Assembly: GCF_029919115.1 (NCBI RefSeq)
Contig: NZ_CP123990.1
Coordinates: 3,994,501-4,058,500, forward strand
Direction: 5' to 3'
Source of the DNA: Variovorax paradoxus
Lineage (GTDB): Bacteria > Pseudomonadota > Gammaproteobacteria > Burkholderiales > Burkholderiaceae_C
Length of the DNA stretch: 64,000 nucleotides
Within the stretch, counting starts at the first letter, position 1; the number at the start of each line of letters is the position of its first letter. Of this stretch, positions 53,649 to 61,824 are shown one piece after another. The position numbers and the translations under genes were made by a program. The notes below the pieces were generated by a model. That model ran no database searches and was not told the DNA's origin. It saw only the letters and a program-made list of their open reading frames with translations.

Positions 53649-54650
53649 ATGCCCCACCTCGCCCTTTCCTGGCGACGCCGCCTTCTTTTGACCGCCGCCT
53701 GCGCGCTGCTGGCCTGCGCGCATGCGCAGACGCATGCCCAGGCGCACCCCGGCGCATGGCCCGCCAAGCCGATCAAGGTCGTCGTCAACTTTCCGCCGGG
53801 CGGCGCCGCGGACCAGATTGCGCGCGCGGTTTCGCAGCCGCTGCAGGAATCGCTCAAGCAGCCCGTGGTCATCGAGAACCGCGCCGGTGCCAACGGCAAC
53901 GTCGGCGGCGAGTCGGTGGCGCGCGCGCCGGCAGACGGCTACACGCTGCTCATGAGTTCGGGCGGCATGGTGTCGGTCAACCCGCACCTGTACTCGCGCA
54001 TGAGCTTCGACCCCGCGAAGGACCTGGTGCCAGTGGCCGCAGCCGCGCGCGTGCTGGTGTTCTTGGTGGTCAAGCCTTCGCTGCCGCCCACCAACGTGCG
54101 CGAGTTCATTTCCTACCTCAAGGCCAACCCGGGCAAGCTCTCGTACGGTTCGCCGGGCAGCGGCAGCTCGCCGCACCTGGCGGGCGAAATGTTCAAGAGC
54201 CAGGCCGGCGTCTTCGCGCTGCATGTGCCCTACCGCGGCGCGGCGCCCGCGCTGCAAGACCTGCTCGCGGGCCAGATCGACTACGCCTTCGACCCCGGCA
54301 TCGGCCTGCAGCAGGTGCGCGCAGGCAAGCTGCGGCTGCTGGCGGTGGGCAGCCCGCACCGCTCGTCGCAGTTCCCGGACGTGCCCACGCTCGACGAGGC
54401 CGGACTGCGCGGCTTCGATGCCGACACGGTGTTCGGTTTCTACGCGCCTGCCGGCACGCCGCCCGAAGTGGTGGCCCAGCTCAACACGCAAATCAACCGC
54501 GCACTTGCGCTGCCGGCCGTGAAAGAGCGCATTGCCGCACTCGGCGGCGAAGCGTTGCCGGGCACGCCGGCCGAGTTCCAGCAGCGCGCCGCAGCCGATT
54601 CGCAGCGCTTCGGGGCGTTGATACGCGACCGGAAAATCGTTGCCGACTGA
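53649..54650 (+). CDS. Bug-family solute-binding protein
   Basis: A 333-residue periplasmic protein with a signal peptide (about residues 1-31, ending AQTHAQA). It has the family signatures WPAKPIKVVVNFPPGGAADQ, VIENRAGANGNVG and YGSPGSGSSPHLAGEMFKS. AAGGAGACATAACACC precedes the ATG. It lies between the split indolepyruvate oxidoreductase and the thioesterase, 35 bases after the first, so a carboxylated aromatic ligand is plausible. No TctAB membrane partner is near. Confidence 0.93.
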   Translation: MPHLALSWRRRLLLTAACALLACAHAQTHAQAHPGAWPAKPIKVVVNFPPGGAADQIARAVSQPLQESLKQPVVIENRAGANGNVGGESVARAPADGYTLLMSSGGMVSVNPHLYSRMSFDPAKDLVPVAAAARVLVFLVVKPSLPPTNVREFISYLKANPGKLSYGSPGSGSSPHLAGEMFKSQAGVFALHVPYRGAAPALQDLLAGQIDYAFDPGIGLQQVRAGKLRLLAVGSPHRSSQFPDVPTLDEAGLRGFDADTVFGFYAPAGTPPEVVAQLNTQINRALALPAVKERIAALGGEALPGTPAEFQQRAAADSQRFGALIRDRKIVAD

Positions 54651-54669
54651 GCACCGCGACAATGAACAG

Positions 54670-55089
54670 ATGAGCAGCAGCAAAGAAATCACCTACACCG
54701 CGCGCGTCGAGTTCGGCGACTGCGACCCGGCCGGCATCGTCTGGTTTCCCAACTTCTTCCGCTGGATCGATGCGGCCTCGCGCCACTTCTTTGCGGAATG
54801 CGGCGTCTCGCGCTGGGAAGAAACGACGAAGACGCTCGGCGTGATCGGCACCCCGCTGGTCGACACGCACACGCGCTTCGTCAAAGCCGCGAGCTACGGG
54901 GACACGCTGATGATTGCGGTGCGCATTGCCGAATGGCGCGACAAGAGCTTTGTGCAAACGTACCGCGTGACGCGCGGCGACGAGCTCATTCTCGAGTGCG
55001 AGGAAGTGCGCATCTTTGCGGCCAAACGCGAAGGCGGCGGCATCCGCGCGGTGCCGATTCCGCCGGAAATTCGTGCGCTGTGCGAATAG
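54670..55089 (+). CDS. 4-hydroxybenzoyl-CoA-type acyl-CoA thioesterase
   Basis: A 139-residue hot-dog-fold protein. FGDCDPAGIVWFPNFFRWID contains the catalytic Asp of the 4-hydroxybenzoyl-CoA thioesterase group; the rest (RFVKAASYGDTLMIAVRIAE) also fits. It hydrolyses an acyl- or aryl-CoA in the cytosol. ATG at 54670 is used instead of the in-frame TTG at 54640, which lies inside the Bug gene. Coexpression with the aryl-pyruvate oxidoreductase suggests an aryl-acetyl-CoA substrate; inference. Confidence 0.9.
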   Translation: MSSSKEITYTARVEFGDCDPAGIVWFPNFFRWIDAASRHFFAECGVSRWEETTKTLGVIGTPLVDTHTRFVKAASYGDTLMIAVRIAEWRDKSFVQTYRVTRGDELILECEEVRIFAAKREGGGIRAVPIPPEIRALCE

Positions 55090-55146
55090 GAGACCCGCGC
55101 TCGCTTGCCCTTATCGTGCTTACCCGCTCTTACTTAGAATGGCCTG

Positions 55147-55359
55147 ATGAACCGGCACCTTCTTTTTCCGCTCGCCTTGCTTGTTGTTACCGGCTGCTCC
55201 TCGCCTCCCAACGAGGTGACGCCGTTTCGCGACGGCGCGCTGCGTGCCCCTACCTACGTGCAGGCCTCCGACTACTGCAGCGCACGGAATGCAACGCCCA
55301 AGTGGCTTGGCAGGGCGCCCGCCGAGTCGGGCGTGCTGTTTCAGTGCATCGCCAACTGA
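55147..55359 (+). CDS. small lipoprotein
   Basis: A 70-residue predicted lipoprotein with lipobox VVTGC (Cys17). The mature 54 residues (SSPPNEVTPFRDGALRAPTY, with two further Cys) are unlike any family I recognise. It stands alone between the thioesterase and the magnesium transporter leader. Confidence 0.7.
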   Translation: MNRHLLFPLALLVVTGCSSPPNEVTPFRDGALRAPTYVQASDYCSARNATPKWLGRAPAESGVLFQCIAN

Positions 55360-55424
55360 AGCCAAAAGGCGCTCCCGCACCTTCGGAGCCACCGCGCTGG
55401 CAGCGCGGAATATGCCGCCAAGGG

Positions 55425-55454
55425 TTGACGCACCTCATGACGCAGTGCAACAAT
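55425..55454 (+). promoter_or_regulatory. candidate sigma70 promoter upstream of the mgtA leader
   Basis: TTGACG (55425-55430) and AACAAT (55449-55454) are spaced by 18 bases. The -35 is strong, the -10 is moderate. No better pair was noticed in the region. Confidence 0.35.
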
Positions 55455-55550
55455 CGCAAGATCTTCACTTCGGAGCCTCGTGCGTGGACAGTGCCAGTTG
55501 GATCAGTGACAAGACGCGTGCCTCGGCAGGCGTGACACATCCGGCCCTCT

Positions 55551-55570
55551 AGCGCAGGCTCTCTTGCGCT
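55551..55570 (+). other. leader hairpin 1
   Basis: AGCGCA and TGCGCT pair perfectly around an 8-base loop. It lies in the presumed mgtA leader, 147 bases before the first small ORF. Confidence 0.4.
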
Positions 55571-55651
55571 GCGGCCGCCGTGCACGCAGCGTGACCCGTT
55601 CGCCCATCAGGCCAGCGGTTCTCCCCTTCCGAATCCCGTCGTTCCCCGTCA

Positions 55652-55668
55652 CTGACTTTTTCAGTCAG
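55652..55668 (+). other. leader hairpin 2
   Basis: CTGACT and AGTCAG pair perfectly around the loop TTTTC. It lies 36 bases before the Shine-Dalgarno of the first small ORF. Confidence 0.4.
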
Positions 55669-55716
55669 CTTGCGTGCGTCCGTGCGCGAGGCCCTTCAAC
55701 GCGAAGGAGCCTTGCC

Positions 55717-55935
55717 ATGCGTCAATTCGAATCTCGTCAGCAGCTGCAACAGCAGCAACAACAGCCGGTGCACGAAACCGTTCGCCCTTCGGCGCACATG
55801 CCTGCGCGCGCGGCGGCCACAAGGCAGGACGTGGACAACGAAACGCTGGACCGCGCCGCCGCGCTCTGGACCACGCGGCGCATCCGCAGCTTCTTCTTGC
55901 TGCTGGAGCAACCCTCCCGAACCACGCAACGCTGA
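55717..55935 (+). CDS. 72-residue Gln-rich leader ORF upstream of mgtA
   Basis: AAGGAG at 55704-55709 is 7 bases before the ATG, a strong ribosome-binding site. The product starts MRQFESRQQLQQQQQQPVHE, has a Gln-rich N terminus and ends in a basic and hydrophobic segment TTRRIRSFFLLL. I recognise no family. It precedes the magnesium ATPase on the same strand and may be a regulatory leader peptide or a small membrane-associated partner. The frame opens earlier at 55564, but the Shine-Dalgarno fixes the start. Confidence 0.6.
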   Translation: MRQFESRQQLQQQQQQPVHETVRPSAHMPARAAATRQDVDNETLDRAAALWTTRRIRSFFLLLEQPSRTTQR

Positions 55936-55977
55936 AGCACCGCACAGCTCGGCATGCACGAAACAAGGAGGCCTTCC

Positions 55978-56085
55978 ATGGACGACCCCGCTTCTCATTG
56001 GCGCCCCTGCGCGCCGCCCATGTTCCGACCCATCGATAACAACAGTTTGCAGCGCACCGCGCCGCAAGGGGGCTCCCACGCCTGA
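55978..56085 (+). CDS. 35-residue acidic/proline-rich leader peptide before mgtA
   Basis: A near-consensus AAGGAGG (55965-55971) lies 6 bases before the ATG. The peptide begins MDDPASHWRPCAPPMFRP: two Asp then five Pro within 18 residues. The enterobacterial MgtL leader peptide is likewise acidic and Pro-rich at its start; there, ribosomes stall or fall apart when Mg is low and the downstream ATPase is turned on. The sequence is not homologous to MgtL as far as I can judge, so the analogy is inference. The stop is 19 bases before the hairpin that hides the mgtA Shine-Dalgarno. Confidence 0.6.
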   Translation: MDDPASHWRPCAPPMFRPIDNNSLQRTAPQGGSHA

Positions 56086-56104
56086 TTGACGCGGGAGGTT
56101 CTTC

Positions 56105-56128
56105 CCTTCGCGGCCCGCGCCGCGAAGG
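56105..56128 (+). promoter_or_regulatory. hairpin sequestering the mgtA ribosome-binding site
   Basis: CCTTCGCGGC (56105-56114) pairs perfectly with GCCGCGAAGG (56119-56128) around a 4-base loop. The 3' arm contains GAAGG of the mgtA Shine-Dalgarno GAAGGA (56124-56129). A weaker hairpin GGGAG-N4-TTCCC (56093-56106) uses two of the same bases and could compete with it. Confidence 0.6.
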
Positions 56129-56136
56129 AAAAAGAA

Positions 56137-58860
56137 ATGAAGAACGTCCTGAAGTCCGTTTTCGAGAGCTTCCTGCGTAGCCGCCGCATGCTGCATCACT
56201 TCGAGCGCTGGCAAACCATGCTGGGCTCGAAGCCCGTCGGCGTAGCCTCCGCCGCCATGCCGCCCGACATTGCGAAGGCGCTGGCCGCCGCATCGCATGC
56301 CGATGCAAGCGAGTTGCTCGCAACGCTCGGCAGTTCGCCGCAAGGCCTGGGCGAAGACGAGGCGCAGGCGCTGCGCAAGCGCCTTGGCAGCAACGAGGTG
56401 CGCCACGAGCAGCCGCTGCCGTGGTGGACGCACCTGTGGCAGTGCTACCGCAATCCGTTCAACCTGCTGCTCACGGTGCTGGCACTCGTTTCCTACGTGA
56501 CCGAGGACATGAAGGCCGCGCTCGTGATCGGCAGCATGGTGGGACTGTCGACGGTGCTGCGCTTTCTGCAGGAGTCGCGCTCCAACAAGGCCGCCGAGCG
56601 GTTGAAAGCAATGGTGAGCAACACCGCCACCGTGCTGCGGCCCGCAGCCGGCGCCGCAAGCGTGCCGCGCGTCGAAGTGCCGATGCGCGACCTTGTGCCA
56701 GGCGACGTGATCGCGCTTTCGGCCGGCGACATGATTCCCGCTGACTGCCGCCTGCTGGGCGCCAAGGACCTGTTCATCAGCCAGTCCGCCCTGACCGGCG
56801 AAGCCATGCCGGTCGAAAAATTTCCTGTCGACCGGGGCAGCCGCGAGGCCGGCGTGCTGGAGCGCGAGAACCTCCTGTTCATGGGCACCAGCGTGATCAG
56901 CGGCACCGCCACCGCGCTGATCGTGCACACCGGCAACCGCACCTTCTTTGGCGCGCTCGCGCAGCGCGTGGCCGCGGCCGACCAGGGCACGAGCGCGTTC
57001 CAGGCCGGCATCAACCGCGTGAGCTGGGTGCTGATCCGCTTCATGCTGGTGATGGCGCCGCTGGTGCTGGTGATCAACGGCGTGACCAAGGGCGATTGGT
57101 GGGAAGCGGCGCTGTTTGCGCTGTCGATCGCCGTCGGCCTCACGCCCGAGATGCTGCCGATGATCGTGACCGCCACGCTTGCCAAGGGCGCGGTGGTGAT
57201 GTCGCGCCAGAAGGTGATCGTGAAGCGGCTCGAAGCCATTCACAACTTTGGCGCAATGGACGTGCTGTGCACTGACAAGACCGGTACGCTGACGCAGGAC
57301 CGCATCGTGCTCGAGCGCCACACCAATGCGTGGGGCGAGGCGTCGAACCATGTGCTGCAGATGGCCTACCTGAACAGCTTTCACCAGACGGGCCTCAAGA
57401 ACCTGCTCGACAAGGCCGTGCTGAACCACGCCGAGATGCAGCCCGAAACGCGCCTGCAGACGGCTTGGCGCAAGATCGACGAAGTGCCGTTCGACTTTTC
57501 GCGCCGCCGCATGTCGGTGGTGGTGGAGAACGGCGGCAGCGAGCACCTGCTGATCTGCAAGGGCGCGCTGGAAGAGATTCTTTCAGTGTGCACCGCGGTC
57601 GAGCGCGGCGCGGAAGTGCTGGCGCTCGATGGCGACTTGCTGGCGAGCATCCACCGCGTGGCATCGGAGCTGAACGCGCAGGGGCTGCGCGTGGTGGCCG
57701 TCGCCAGCCGTGCACTGAGAGCTAACGCCCGCAAGCCCGCCTACGGCGTGGCCGATGAATCCGGGCTAACACTGCTGGGGTACGTGGCGTTCCTGGATCC
57801 GCCAAAGGAATCGACCGCGCCGGCCTTGCGTGCATTGGCGGAGCATGGCGTGGCGGTGAAGGTGCTCACGGGCGACAACGAACTGGTCGCACGCAAGGTT
57901 TGCGGCGACGTGGGCATCGAAGCCGGCCACGTGGTGCTCGGCCGCGAGATCGAGGCGCTGGACGACGCGGGTTTGCGCACGCTGGTCGAGCAGCACCAGG
58001 TGTTTGCCAAGCTCACGCCGGCGCACAAGGAGCGCATCGTGCACGCGCTGCATGCCAACGGACACGTGGTCGGCTTCATGGGCGACGGCATCAACGATGC
58101 GCCGGCATTGCGTGCGGCGGACATCGGCATTTCGGTGGACGGCGCGGTGGACGTGGCCAAGGAGTCGGCGGACATCATCCTGCTGGAGAAGAGCCTGATG
58201 GTGCTGGAGCAGGGCGTGATCGAAGGGCGCCGCACGTTCGCCAACATGCTCAAGTACATCAAGCTCACGGCGAGCTCGAATTTCGGCAATGTGTTCTCGG
58301 TGCTGGTGGCGAGTGCGTTCCTGCCCTTTCTGCCGATGCTCCCTTTGCATCTGCTCGTGCAGAACCTGCTGTACGACGTGTCGCAAATCGCGATTCCGTT
58401 CGACAACGTCGACGCCGAGTTCCTGCGCAAGCCGCAGAGCTGGAACCCGGCCGACCTGGGTCGGTTCATGGTGTTCTTCGGGCCACTGAGTTCGGTGTTC
58501 GACATCCTGACCTATGCAGTGATGTGGTTCGCGTTCTCGGCCAACACGGTTGCGCACCAGACCATGTTCCAGTCCGGCTGGTTCGTCGAAGGCCTGCTGT
58601 CTCAAACCCTGATCGTGCACCTGATCCGCACGCGAAAGATCCCGTTCCTGCAAAGCCGTGCCGCCTGGCCGCTGCTGGCAATGGGCGGCGTCATTGCCGC
58701 AGTGGGCATCTGGCTGCCAATGGGACGGTTTGCGCACTACTTAAGGCTGCAGGCGCTTCCGCTGGCCTACTTTCCATGGCTGGCCGCGATGCTGGCCGGC
58801 TATGCAACGCTCACGCAGACGGTCAAGGGGTGGTATGCGCGGCGGTACGGGTGGCAGTGA
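56137..58860 (+). CDS. mgtA: magnesium-translocating P-type ATPase
   Basis: A 907-residue P3B-type ATPase importing Mg across the inner membrane. Phosphorylation site D380-KTGTLTQD; actuator loop SALTGEAMPVEKF (TGEA instead of the common TGES); hinge GDGINDAPALRAADIGIS; ten membrane segments, the last ones at FAHYLRLQALPLAYFPWLAA. The start at 56137 (MKNVLKSVFESFLRS) follows GAAGGA; an in-frame TTG at 56086, directly after the leader peptide stop, would add 17 residues. The leader with two small ORFs and a buried ribosome-binding site suggests translational control by Mg. Confidence 0.96.
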   Translation: MKNVLKSVFESFLRSRRMLHHFERWQTMLGSKPVGVASAAMPPDIAKALAAASHADASELLATLGSSPQGLGEDEAQALRKRLGSNEVRHEQPLPWWTHLWQCYRNPFNLLLTVLALVSYVTEDMKAALVIGSMVGLSTVLRFLQESRSNKAAERLKAMVSNTATVLRPAAGAASVPRVEVPMRDLVPGDVIALSAGDMIPADCRLLGAKDLFISQSALTGEAMPVEKFPVDRGSREAGVLERENLLFMGTSVISGTATALIVHTGNRTFFGALAQRVAAADQGTSAFQAGINRVSWVLIRFMLVMAPLVLVINGVTKGDWWEAALFALSIAVGLTPEMLPMIVTATLAKGAVVMSRQKVIVKRLEAIHNFGAMDVLCTDKTGTLTQDRIVLERHTNAWGEASNHVLQMAYLNSFHQTGLKNLLDKAVLNHAEMQPETRLQTAWRKIDEVPFDFSRRRMSVVVENGGSEHLLICKGALEEILSVCTAVERGAEVLALDGDLLASIHRVASELNAQGLRVVAVASRALRANARKPAYGVADESGLTLLGYVAFLDPPKESTAPALRALAEHGVAVKVLTGDNELVARKVCGDVGIEAGHVVLGREIEALDDAGLRTLVEQHQVFAKLTPAHKERIVHALHANGHVVGFMGDGINDAPALRAADIGISVDGAVDVAKESADIILLEKSLMVLEQGVIEGRRTFANMLKYIKLTASSNFGNVFSVLVASAFLPFLPMLPLHLLVQNLLYDVSQIAIPFDNVDAEFLRKPQSWNPADLGRFMVFFGPLSSVFDILTYAVMWFAFSANTVAHQTMFQSGWFVEGLLSQTLIVHLIRTRKIPFLQSRAAWPLLAMGGVIAAVGIWLPMGRFAHYLRLQALPLAYFPWLAAMLAGYATLTQTVKGWYARRYGWQ

Positions 58861-58906
58861 CGTTTTGTTTTTGGCTCTTTGTTCGGGGCGCTGCTGTTTG
58901 GGGCGC

Positions 58907-59018
58907 CGCTGTTCAGGGCGTGTGCAAAGGCCACCGGGTACTCCCCTCCGCGAATGTCCCCCGGGAGGAGGCCGCAGGCCGGGGGACATTCGCGGAGAAA
59001 GGTACCCCGTCGGCGGGA
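58907..59018. repeat. head-to-head repeat palindrome between mgtA and pgi
   Basis: A forward unit truncated after CCCCCGG (58907-58964, identical to 39809-39866) abuts a reverse unit truncated before the TCCTTTATTTC end (58965-59018). CTCCGCGAATGTCCCCCGG (58946-58964) and its exact complement (58979-58997) are 19-bp arms with a 14-base spacer. Positions 58980-59018 are the exact complement of part of 32682-32720. It sits between the convergent mgtA and pgi stops and could act as a two-way terminator. Confidence 0.9.
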
Positions 59019-59061
59019 GCGCCGCCCTGAACGCGCCCCTACTCCGAAGAACCAAACAAGC

Positions 59062-60618
59062 TCAGGAACCCAGCCGCTTCAGCAACCCGGCCGTAGAAGC
59101 ATCAAGCCCCATGATGTCGCCCGAAGCAAGGCGCGGCTCGATGTCCTTCGCGAGCACCTTGCCGAGCTCCACACCCCACTGGTCGAAGCTGTTGATGCCC
59201 CACAGCGCACCGCTGGTGAACACGCGGTGTTCGTACAGCGCAAGGAACGCACCCAGCGACTCGGGCGTGAGCTTCTCGAAAACAAAGAAGGTGCTCGGCC
59301 GGTTGCCCGGAAAGTTCTTGTGGCCACCGGCGTCGAGCTTTCCGACCATCAATGCCTGCGCCTGCGCGAGCGCATTGGCCAGCAACTTGGCGTGGTGGCC
59401 TTCGAGCGTGTGCGCTGCGTCGCGCACCGCCACGAACTCGAGTGGAATCACATCCGTGCCCTGGTGCAGCATCTGGAAGTAGGCATGCTGGCCATTGGTG
59501 CCGGGCTCGCCCCAGAGCACGGGCGAAGTGCCCAGTCCCGCGGGCAGCGGCTCGCCGCTTGCATCGACCTGCTTGCCGTTGCTTTCCATCTCGAGCTGCT
59601 GCAGGTAGGCCGGCAGGCGCTTCAACGCGCTGTGATACGGCGCGATGCCGCGGCTCGTGAACTTGTGGAAGTTGCGGTACCAGACGTCGATCAGGCCCAG
59701 GCGCACCGGCAGGTTCTTTTCGAGCGGTGCGGTGCGGAAGTGCTCGTCCATTGCATGCGCGCCCGCCAGCAGCCGGCGAAATCCGTCGGCGCCGATGGCC
59801 AATGCAATCGGCAGCCCGATGGCCGACCACAGCGAATAGCGGCCACCCACCCAGTCCCAGAAACCGAAGGTGGTGTCGATGCCGAATTGCTTCGCTGCCT
59901 CGACGTTGGTGGTGAGCGCCGCAAAGTGGCCGGCGATGTCCGTGCCGCCCGACTGCTCGTACCAGCGCTTGGCCGAGAGCGCGTTGGTCATCGTCTCGGT
60001 GGTGGTGAAGGTCTTGGACGCAATCAGGAACAGCGTGTGTTCGGGGGCCAGGTCGCGCAGCACGCCGTCGAGCTCATGGCCGTCGACGTTCGAAACGAAA
60101 TGAAAGCGCTTGCCCGGCGCGGCGAATTCGGCCAGCGCGAGCACCGCCATCTGCGGGCCGAGGTCGGAGCCGCCGATGCCGATGTTGACCACGTCGGTGA
60201 TCGTGTGGTCGCCGCGCACCTTCTCGGCATAGGCCAGCATCGCGTCGAGCGTGGCGTGCACTTCGCGCAGCTCGGCCGCAGTCTTGCCTGCGGCGGCATT
60301 GGCGGGTGCGCGCAGCAGCGTGTGCAGCACGGCGCGGTCTTCGGTGTTGTTGATGTGCTCGCCGGCAAACATCGCATCGCGATGCGCCTCGAGGCCGCAT
60401 TCGCGGGCCAGCGCGAGCAGCATTTCCTCGGTGCGCGCGTCGATCAGGTTCTTCGACAGGTCGGCAAAGACGTAAGGCGCCTCCTGGCTGAAGCGCTCGA
60501 AGCGCCCCGCATCGTCGACGAAGGCGTGGCGCACGTCGAACTGGCGGCCCGCGGTCTCGAAGTAGCTCTGCAGTTGCGCCCAGGCGGGCGCGCGGTCGCA
60601 GCGAAGGGTCATGGCCAT
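59062..60618 (-). CDS. pgi: glucose-6-phosphate isomerase
   Basis: A 518-residue cytosolic enzyme interconverting glucose-6-phosphate and fructose-6-phosphate. Motifs: VNIGIGGSDLGPQM, FHFVSNVDGHELDG, ASKTFTTTETMTN and GGRYSLWSAIGLPIALAIG; the late GQHAYFQMLHQGTD and SFDQWGVELGKVLA signatures are also present. ATG at 60618 (MAMTL) is used; the frame runs on through the transaldolase gene. It follows tal by 2 bases, forming a carbohydrate operon. Confidence 0.97.
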   Translation of the reverse strand: MAMTLRCDRAPAWAQLQSYFETAGRQFDVRHAFVDDAGRFERFSQEAPYVFADLSKNLIDARTEEMLLALARECGLEAHRDAMFAGEHINNTEDRAVLHTLLRAPANAAAGKTAAELREVHATLDAMLAYAEKVRGDHTITDVVNIGIGGSDLGPQMAVLALAEFAAPGKRFHFVSNVDGHELDGVLRDLAPEHTLFLIASKTFTTTETMTNALSAKRWYEQSGGTDIAGHFAALTTNVEAAKQFGIDTTFGFWDWVGGRYSLWSAIGLPIALAIGADGFRRLLAGAHAMDEHFRTAPLEKNLPVRLGLIDVWYRNFHKFTSRGIAPYHSALKRLPAYLQQLEMESNGKQVDASGEPLPAGLGTSPVLWGEPGTNGQHAYFQMLHQGTDVIPLEFVAVRDAAHTLEGHHAKLLANALAQAQALMVGKLDAGGHKNFPGNRPSTFFVFEKLTPESLGAFLALYEHRVFTSGALWGINSFDQWGVELGKVLAKDIEPRLASGDIMGLDASTAGLLKRLGS

Positions 60619-60620
60619 GT

Positions 60621-61580
60621 TTACTTGCCGCTTTCCTGCATGAGTTTTTCCAGCTTCACGGCGTCGGCCGCAAAGGCGCGGATGCCCTCGGCGAGCTTCT
60701 CGGTGGCCATGGCGTCTTCGTTCAGCGCAAAGCGGAAGCTCGGCTCGTCGTAGCTCAGCTTCTCTACGCTGGCCGTCGCGGCGGCCTTCTTGGCGTCCAG
60801 TGCGTGTGCTAGCGGCTCGTTGCTCGCGGCCAGCTCGGCCAGCAGCTCGGGGCTGATGGTCAGCAGGTCGCAGCCGGCCAGGGCCTGGATCTGCCCCACG
60901 TTGCGGAAGCTCGCGCCCATTACCTCGGTCTTGATGCCGTGCTGCTTGTAGTAGTTGTAGATTTCGCGCACCGACTTGACGCCCGGATCGTTCGCGCCAG
61001 CGCTCGCCGCCTCGTCCCACTTGGCGCCGGCCGACTTCTTGTACCAGTCGTAGATGCGGCCCACAAAGGGCGAAATGAGCTGCACGCCGGCCTCGGCGCA
61101 GGCCACCGCCTGCGCAAACGAGAACAGCAGCGTGAGGTTGGTTCGAATGCCCTTCTGCTCGAGCGCGCGCGCCGCCTGGATGCCCTCCCACGTGGAGGCC
61201 ACCTTGATCAGCAGTCGCTTCTCGGTGTCGATGCCTTCGGCCTTGTAGAGCGCCACGATGCGCTCGCCGCGTGCAATGGTGGCGGCCGTGTCGAACGACA
61301 GGCGTGCGTCGACTTCGGTCGACACGCGACCTGGAATGATCGAGAGAATCTCGGCGCCGAAGCGCACCAGCAGCCGGTCGATCACTTCGTCCAGCGGCTT
61401 GCCCGCATGGCTCTTGACGGCTTCGTCGAGCAGCGGCCGGTACTCGGGCTTTTGCACTGCCTTGAGGATGAGCGACGGATTGGTGGTCGCGTCCTGCGGC
61501 TTGGAAATGCTGAGTTGCTTGAAGTCGCCGGTGTCGGCAACCACGGTGGTCCATTGACGGAGAGCATCGAGTTGATTCAT
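60621..61580 (-). CDS. tal: transaldolase
   Basis: A 319-residue pentose-phosphate-pathway enzyme transferring dihydroxyacetone units. The Schiff-base lysine is K126 in [11 protein letters not shown]. Other motifs: [41 protein letters not shown] and [16 protein letters not shown] at 61580 gives the normal N terminus. It is the first gene of the tal-pgi operon. Confidence 0.98.
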   Translation of the reverse strand: MNQLDALRQWTTVVADTGDFKQLSISKPQDATTNPSLILKAVQKPEYRPLLDEAVKSHAGKPLDEVIDRLLVRFGAEILSIIPGRVSTEVDARLSFDTAATIARGERIVALYKAEGIDTEKRLLIKVASTWEGIQAARALEQKGIRTNLTLLFSFAQAVACAEAGVQLISPFVGRIYDWYKKSAGAKWDEAASAGANDPGVKSVREIYNYYKQHGIKTEVMGASFRNVGQIQALAGCDLLTISPELLAELAASNEPLAHALDAKKAAATASVEKLSYDEPSFRFALNEDAMATEKLAEGIRAFAADAVKLEKLMQESGK

Positions 61581-61824
61581 GTCGAGGATTATCCTGTGCG
61601 GGTGATGACAAGTCCTGCACGCTATTGCGCTGGGGCCGATGTTTTCATGCGCACCGTAGCACGGCTTTTCGCTGCGCTGCATCGGCCTTCGGCCGACAGG
61701 GTTGTACGCCGGCTGCCCCGCCCTACATGGGCTGTGGTCCGCCGCTGACGGCAGCGCTTGCCTTCGCGGGCTAGGCTTTGGCTTCCCGCCTTGATGCTTT
61801 CGACTGACTACAGGAGTGCCCCCA

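Larger units (their letters stand above)
55360..55716 (+). other. gene-free stretch: probable promoter and 5' leader of the magnesium ATPase
   Basis: No gene is supported here. A candidate promoter lies at 55425-55454, and two perfect-stem hairpins lie at 55551-55570 and 55652-55668. No match to the conserved M-box (ykoK) consensus was noticed. If the promoter is right the leader is about 680 bases long and contains two small ORFs before mgtA. Confidence 0.45.

Noticed and set aside
55360..55716. M-box (ykoK) riboswitch upstream of mgtA
   Set aside because: The conserved M-box core was not recognised; only simple hairpins were found. A covariance-model search would decide.
56086..56136. TTG at 56086 as the mgtA start
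   Set aside because: It has no Shine-Dalgarno of its own and adds a non-homologous tail; GAAGGA before ATG 56137 is the better start, though reinitiation from the leader peptide stop cannot be excluded.
61682..61696. TCGGCC-TTC-GGCCGA hairpin as terminator
   Set aside because: It is a clean stem but has no T tract on either strand and lies upstream of both tal and the lipocalin gene.
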